A stretch of 37,957 bases of DNA from Stenoxybacter acetivorans DSM 19021 (GTDB taxonomy: Bacteria > Pseudomonadota > Gammaproteobacteria > Burkholderiales > Neisseriaceae): the NCBI RefSeq assembly GCF_000745895.1, contig NZ_JQKE01000025.1:1-37957 (forward strand), given 5' to 3'. Positions 33,859 through 37,957 of the stretch are shown piece by piece. The translations under genes and the position numbers were made by a program. A model generated the notes under the pieces. That model was not told the origin of the DNA, ran no database searches, and worked only from the letters and a program-made list of their open reading frames with translations. Position 1 is the stretch's first letter; every line of letters begins with the position of its first letter.

Positions 33859-34647
33859 TTAATGCACATCTTTCCAGTATTCTTTTTTCAGGAAATACGC
33901 CAAGGGAAGCATAATCGCCAACAAGAACATCAATACCACATAGCCGATTTGCTTGCGCTTCATCTGCGCCGGCTCACCCATATACACCAAATAGTTGGTT
34001 AAATCGCGGGCGTAGTTATCGTATTCTTTGGTAAGCACATTACCATCGGGCAAAGTACGCGACATCGTACCAGTGGTTTTCCAATACAGTTTCGGCGCCA
34101 TCAACCCTGTGTGTTCGTCTTTCACCATCACCGGCTGGCCATCTTTATCCAACTCAACTGCCCGAATACCTTGTTGTTCCCACAACACATGCGGCATGCC
34201 CACTTTATCAAATACGGTATTATTCCAGCCGCTTGGGCGGGTTGGGTCTTGGTAAAAACCGCGCAAGTAAGCATAAAGATAATCCGCACCGCGTGAACGG
34301 GCAATTAAAGTTAAATCCGGCGGTGCCGCACCAAACCATTTTTTTGCATCTGCCGGAGACATCGCCGCGTGCATCACATCACCGACTTTATCGGTAGTGA
34401 ACATCAGGTTTTTCTTGATTTCGTCTTCAGTCAAACCCAAGTCCGTTAAACGATTAAAACGCATACCGCTGGCGGAGTGACAAGACAAACAATAATTGGT
34501 GAAGATCTGCGCACCGCGCTGCAAACTCACGCGGTCGCCCAAATCAATCGGTGCTTTCTCATAAAGACTGCCCCCGGCGGCAGAGGCAATGCCCACACTC
34601 GCTGCCATGAGTAAGGCAGCCAATCCTTTTTTCCAAGATTTTTTCAT
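33859..34647 (-). CDS. petC: Cytochrome c1 of the bc1 complex
   Basis: 262 residues from ATG 34647, preceded by AGGG; the in-frame TTG at 34662 is less likely. Accepts electrons from the Rieske protein and passes them to soluble cytochrome c. Seen: signal peptide (KKGLAALLMAASVGIASAA), haem motif C53-x-x-C56-H57 (NYCLSCHSASGMRFNRL), a later Met region (MSRTLPDG), and a C-terminal membrane anchor (GYVVLMFLLAIMLPLAYFL). Last gene of petA-petB-petC; petB ends 15 bases upstream. Confidence 0.95.
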   Translation of the reverse strand: MKKSWKKGLAALLMAASVGIASAAGGSLYEKAPIDLGDRVSLQRGAQIFTNYCLSCHSASGMRFNRLTDLGLTEDEIKKNLMFTTDKVGDVMHAAMSPADAKKWFGAAPPDLTLIARSRGADYLYAYLRGFYQDPTRPSGWNNTVFDKVGMPHVLWEQQGIRAVELDKDGQPVMVKDEHTGLMAPKLYWKTTGTMSRTLPDGNVLTKEYDNYARDLTNYLVYMGEPAQMKRKQIGYVVLMFLLAIMLPLAYFLKKEYWKDVH

Positions 34648-34662
34648 TTTCGCTGCCCTCAA

Positions 34663-36024
34663 TTAAATGAATTTCGCAAACAGAATCGCACCAATCAATA
34701 CAATCGCCACATACACGAAGAACATCACTTTTTGACGAGTGGTACTCATGGTTACGCGATCCGGTACGGGTTTACTGCTGTCGATTTTGGTATATACAGG
34801 CATCAACAAGAAGAAGCCAAAATACACAACAGACAAAATACGCGCCACTAAAGTGCGTAAATCGTCGGACGGCAACGCACCCAAGATGCCCAAACCGATA
34901 AACGACACCACAAACAGCGCAACAGCTGTTTTGAATAACGGTCCGCGATAGCGTATGGATTTGACTTCAGCACGATCCAGCCACGGCAATAAAGCAATCA
35001 GCACCACGGCGGCACCCATACCCAGCACGCCCCAAACCTGTGTACCGAGGAACGACGGAATGGCGCGCAAAATGGCGTAGAACGGCGTGAAATACCAGAC
35101 CGGTGCAATGTGCGCGGGCGTTACCAATGGATTGGCGGGATCAAAATTCGGTGCTTCCAAGAAATAGCCGCCGCCTTCGGGAGCGAAGAACATAATCGCA
35201 CAGAAAATAATCAAAAACACCACCACACCCAAAATGTCTTTTACAGTGTAGTAAGGATGGAACGGAATGCCGTCTAAGGGAATGCCGTTTTCGTCTTTGA
35301 ATTTTTTGATTTCCACGCCGTCAGGGTTGTTTGAACCGACTTCGTGTAAGGCAATAATGTGTGCCACCACCAAACCGAGCAATACCAGCGGCACAGCAAT
35401 CACGTGCAGGGCAAAGAAGCGGTTTAAGGTAACATCAGACACATTGAAGTCGCCGCGAATCCACACGGATAAATCAGGACCAATCACCGGAATGGCAGAG
35501 AACAGGTTAATAATCACCTGTGCACCCCAAAACGACATTTGCCCCCAAGGCAGCAAATAACCCATAAAGGCCTCTGCCATCAATGCCAAGAAAATCAGTG
35601 CACCGAACACCCACACCAATTCACGCGGTTTTTTGTAAGAGCCGTAAATCAAACCGCGGAACATGTGCAAATAGATCACCACAAAGAACATAGACGCGCC
35701 GGTGGAGTGCATGTAGCGGATAATCCAACCGCCGGACACATCGCGCATAATGTACTCAACCGCAGTAAACGCCACAGGCAAGCCATAATTATTTATGGTG
35801 CCGTCGGGCTTGTAGTTCATCGTTAAGAAAATGCCGCTGACGATTTGAATCACCAACACCAGCAAAGCCAGCGAACCGAAAAAATACCAGAAGTTAAAAT
35901 TTTTCGGTGCGTAGTATTCGCTTAAATGTTCACGCCACAGCTTAGAAAGTGGAAAACGATCATCAATCCAGCCAAGCAACGAGCCTAACAAGCATGATTT
36001 GTTTTCAGTAGTTTGGTTTGCCAT
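34663..36024 (-). CDS. petB: Cytochrome b of the bc1 complex
   Basis: 453 residues, about eight membrane helices. Carries the Qo and Qi quinone sites. Seen: haem b ligands H106 and H120 in helix B and H207 and H222 in helix D. The second pair is 15 apart rather than the 14 of mitochondrial cytochrome b. The Qo motif at 308-311 reads PVWY instead of PEWY; I believe a Val variant is known in beta- and gammaproteobacteria but cannot check. Starts 14 bases after petA ends. Confidence 0.96.
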   Translation of the reverse strand: MANQTTENKSCLLGSLLGWIDDRFPLSKLWREHLSEYYAPKNFNFWYFFGSLALLVLVIQIVSGIFLTMNYKPDGTINNYGLPVAFTAVEYIMRDVSGGWIIRYMHSTGASMFFVVIYLHMFRGLIYGSYKKPRELVWVFGALIFLALMAEAFMGYLLPWGQMSFWGAQVIINLFSAIPVIGPDLSVWIRGDFNVSDVTLNRFFALHVIAVPLVLLGLVVAHIIALHEVGSNNPDGVEIKKFKDENGIPLDGIPFHPYYTVKDILGVVVFLIIFCAIMFFAPEGGGYFLEAPNFDPANPLVTPAHIAPVWYFTPFYAILRAIPSFLGTQVWGVLGMGAAVVLIALLPWLDRAEVKSIRYRGPLFKTAVALFVVSFIGLGILGALPSDDLRTLVARILSVVYFGFFLLMPVYTKIDSSKPVPDRVTMSTTRQKVMFFVYVAIVLIGAILFAKFI

Positions 36025-36038
36025 CTGATTAGCCTCTT

Positions 36039-36623
36039 TTATTTGTCGTCACCAACCAAAATGACATTGTCATTCAGGTATTTGTAAGGCGGGATGACCA
36101 AGTTGGTCGGCGCGGGAACGCTTTTGTAAACACGACCTGCCAAGTCAAATTTTGAACCGTGGCACGGGCAGAAAAAGCCGCCTTTCCAATCCGCGCCCAA
36201 ATCTGCGGGTGCCAAATCGGGGCGGAATGTCGGTGAGCAACCCAAATGGGTACAAATACCGATTGCCACAAACAAATTGGGCTTGATAGAACGCAATTCA
36301 TTTTTGCAATATGCCGGCTGATGTTCCACTTCGGATTTCGGATCTGCCAATTGGCTGTCCAAACCGGGCAGTTCTTTCTGCTGCTGATCGGTGCGGTTAA
36401 GAATCCAAACCGGCTTGCCTTGCCATTCAGCAGTAATCATCTGCCCCGATTCAATTTTGCTGATGTCCACCTCTACCGGCGCACCGGCGGCTTTGGCTCT
36501 TTCCGACGGGAAAAAGCTCAGCACAAACGGTGTTGCCACGCCCGCACCGGCAACAGCACCTGCGGCACTGGTCGCCACAGTAAGGAATCGGCGCCGACCA
36601 TGATTGACTTGTTGATTATCCAT
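36039..36623 (-). CDS. petA: Rieske iron-sulfur protein of the bc1 complex
   Basis: 194 residues. Shuttles electrons from quinol at Qo to cytochrome c1 via a [2Fe-2S] cluster. Seen: Tat-type N-terminus (HGRRRFLTVATSAAGA) as membrane anchor, cluster boxes C124-T-H126-L-G-C129 and C152-P-C154-H155-G-S. First gene of the operon; the bc1 complex feeds the neisserial respiratory chain and proton gradient. The 120-base upstream gap presumably holds the operon promoter, not clearly resolved. Confidence 0.96.
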   Translation of the reverse strand: MDNQQVNHGRRRFLTVATSAAGAVAGAGVATPFVLSFFPSERAKAAGAPVEVDISKIESGQMITAEWQGKPVWILNRTDQQQKELPGLDSQLADPKSEVEHQPAYCKNELRSIKPNLFVAIGICTHLGCSPTFRPDLAPADLGADWKGGFFCPCHGSKFDLAGRVYKSVPAPTNLVIPPYKYLNDNVILVGDDK

Positions 36624-36743
36624 TATGTTGTCCTAATAACTTTTGGTAGTAATCGCCTATTAACCGGGTAATTCTAACTGATTTTAACCTAGTTATTAAA
36701 GCCTTATTTAAAATGAGGTTAAAATTTGTGGCTTTGTTTGATG

Positions 36744-37496
36744 TTAAACAGGATTTTTTTCGTCAAAAAACGAAACCGGAACTTGAAATTCTTCGGATAT
36801 TGCCGCTGCCAATGCCTGAACACCGAAGCGTTCAGTGGCATGGTGTCCCGCGGCAATAAAAGCAACATCATTTTCCAATGCCAAATGGTATTGTGCCTCG
36901 GACACTTCTCCTGTGATAAATACTTCCGCACCCGCATCAATGGCTGCCTGAAAAAATCCCTGCCCACCGCCGCTGCACCACGCCAAACGGTGTACGGTTT
37001 TGCGCGGGTCATTTGCCAGCAATAAAGGTTTTCGCTGCAAAGTTTGATCCAACTGCGCCGTCAAGTCTGCCAAACAAACAGCCTGCGGCAAACTGCCCAA
37101 AGACAGCAAATTTTGTTCGCCGATTTGCGCGTCCATGTACCAACCCATGTGTTTTGCCAATTGCGCGTTATTGCCCCACTGCGGGTGGGTATCCAAAGGC
37201 AAATGATAGCCCGCCAGATTTAAATCGTGTTGCAGCAAAGCCCGAACGCGCTGTTTTTTCCAGCCGACAATACCGGCAGGCTCACTTTTCCAAAATAAGC
37301 CGTGATGCACAAGCAGCATTTGCGCCTTAACGTCTGCTGCATACCGTATTGCCGCCAAACTCGCCGTAACCGCACACACGATGCGATTAACTTCCTCACC
37401 GCCTTCAACTTGCAAGCCGTTGGGTGCATAATCTTTGAATTGTTCAACGGTGAGCTGTTGATTACACCAATTGATGATGTCGCTGCGCTTTGCCAC
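36744..37496 (-). CDS. Nif3-like dinuclear metal centre protein
   Basis: 250 residues of the Nif3/YbgI family, which form toroidal hexamers with a two-metal site; the biochemical role is still unsettled (GTP cyclohydrolase I type 2 annotation is common). Seen: PNGLQVEG, metal-binding H64-H65 in LLVHHGLFW, LPLDTHPQWGNN, WCSGGGQGFFQAAIDAGAEVFITGE, and AAGHHATERFG near the C-terminus. Often found upstream of petABC in Neisseriaceae and other betaproteobacteria, as here. A DUS-like 11/12 site lies in the gene (about 36942). Confidence 0.92.
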   Translation of the reverse strand: MAKRSDIINWCNQQLTVEQFKDYAPNGLQVEGGEEVNRIVCAVTASLAAIRYAADVKAQMLLVHHGLFWKSEPAGIVGWKKQRVRALLQHDLNLAGYHLPLDTHPQWGNNAQLAKHMGWYMDAQIGEQNLLSLGSLPQAVCLADLTAQLDQTLQRKPLLLANDPRKTVHRLAWCSGGGQGFFQAAIDAGAEVFITGEVSEAQYHLALENDVAFIAAGHHATERFGVQALAAAISEEFQVPVSFFDEKNPV

Positions 37497-37620
37497 GATG
37501 TTGTTCCTGTATTAAAAACAGCTGTTTTTTTAAAAGCAACATGATGAAAATTAAAATGCGGTTAAAGCTTAATATTATACGCCTTATCATCATAAGCAAA
37601 ATGTGCGGGAATCTCTTTGA

Positions 37621-37957
37621 CAGGGCAATCGCATGAAAGATTTAACACAGTTTCAGTAGTTGCTCACGGTAATTATCAGAGGTAGCCGCCAGTAATCGCT
37701 GTACTTTAATGCCACCTTTGCGCTTCACAGGTGATAGGCGGATTAGGTTAAGAGATATGCGGTGTAATATGGCTAAGTTATGAGCAGCGAAGCCATTTCT
37801 GGCTCGCATTTGATCATCTTTAAAAGCAATATCCATGCACCAATGCAAACTGTTTTCAATGCGCCAATGCAGGCGTATGACGTGATTCAACAATTCGGCA
37901 TTGTTTGATAAGCTGCTGATATATAATCGTTGTTCATAGGTTGTTTTTCCATTGATT
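37621..37957 (-). mobile_element. ISAs1-family insertion sequence, partial (right part outside window)
   Basis: The element carries the 3' part of an ISAs1-type transposase. Its outer end is probably at 37621, where CAGGGCAATCGCATGA resembles the CAGGG-type terminal repeats of the family. The other end and target duplication are beyond the window. Confidence 0.6.
37642..37957 (-). CDS. ISAs1-family transposase, C-terminal part
   Basis: The minus-strand frame is open to the window edge, so the start is outside; the TTG at 37893 is internal, since upstream codons (YEQRLYISSLSNNAELLNH) belong to the family. Seen: the DDE-domain end RIENSLHWCMDIAFKDDQ with its Glu, followed by NGFAAHNLAILHRISLNLIR. 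It ends normally at 37642. Confidence 0.85.
   Translation of the reverse strand, partial: INGKTTYEQRLYISSLSNNAELLNHVIRLHWRIENSLHWCMDIAFKDDQMRARNGFAAHNLAILHRISLNLIRLSPVKRKGGIKVQRLLAATSDNYREQLLKLC

Noticed and set aside
1-37957. CRISPR array or rRNA operon
   Set aside because: No regularly spaced direct repeats and no rRNA sequence seen; the only frequent repeat is the DUS.

Overview
The window comes from a Neisseriaceae chromosome. Its housekeeping proteins (SecA, S1, IHF-beta, RlmN, PilW, RodZ, IspG, RNase R, DnaE, SspA, PetABC) are of neisserial type. The 12-base DNA uptake sequence AGGCTGCCTGAA occurs 13 times exactly on one or other strand between about 8.8 and 33.7 kb. This DUS dialect is the one I associate with Simonsiella-like oral Neisseriaceae; the species call is inference.

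Layout: (1) 1-7.2 kb is a polymorphic-toxin / two-partner-secretion graveyard. It holds the C-terminal end of a CdiA/FhaB-type exoprotein with its own toxin tip and immunity gene, a second frameshifted cassette that repeats about 780 bp of the first and ends in another toxin tip, an Imm8-type and two Imm42-type immunity genes, and a truncated haemagglutinin piece that runs into the secA promoter. Immunity genes are AT-rich and no exact DUS is present. (2) 7.3-14.2 kb: secA, cmk, rpsA, ihfB, zapE. (3) 14.4-19.4 kb: ndk, then the overlapping operon rlmN-pilW-rodZ-ispG. (4) 19.6-21.4 kb: a two-gene ketosynthase/dehydratase unit of aryl-polyene type. (5) 21.6-24.1 kb: tRNA-Leu(CAG) on the minus strand, with a near-consensus promoter that lies just upstream of rnr. 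(6) 24.4-27.6 kb: a compact, DUS-free, foreign-looking operon: HAD phosphatase, ATP-grasp ligase, EamA exporter and a 41-codon stub of a metallophosphoesterase. (7) 27.7-32.9 kb: a ClsC-type cardiolipin synthase and dnaE. (8) 32.9-37.5 kb, minus strand: sspA, the cytochrome bc1 operon petA-petB-petC, and a Nif3-like protein. (9) The right edge cuts into an ISAs1-family transposase.

How the parts work together: most genes are core information-processing and envelope functions in short operons, often closed by hairpins built from inverted DUS copies. The two accessory regions are the toxin cassettes (contact-dependent competition, with signs of cassette shuffling) and the ATP-grasp operon. The latter is the best candidate for an undescribed small-molecule pathway: ligate, dephosphorylate, export. 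All functional statements come from reading sequence by eye; no search was run.
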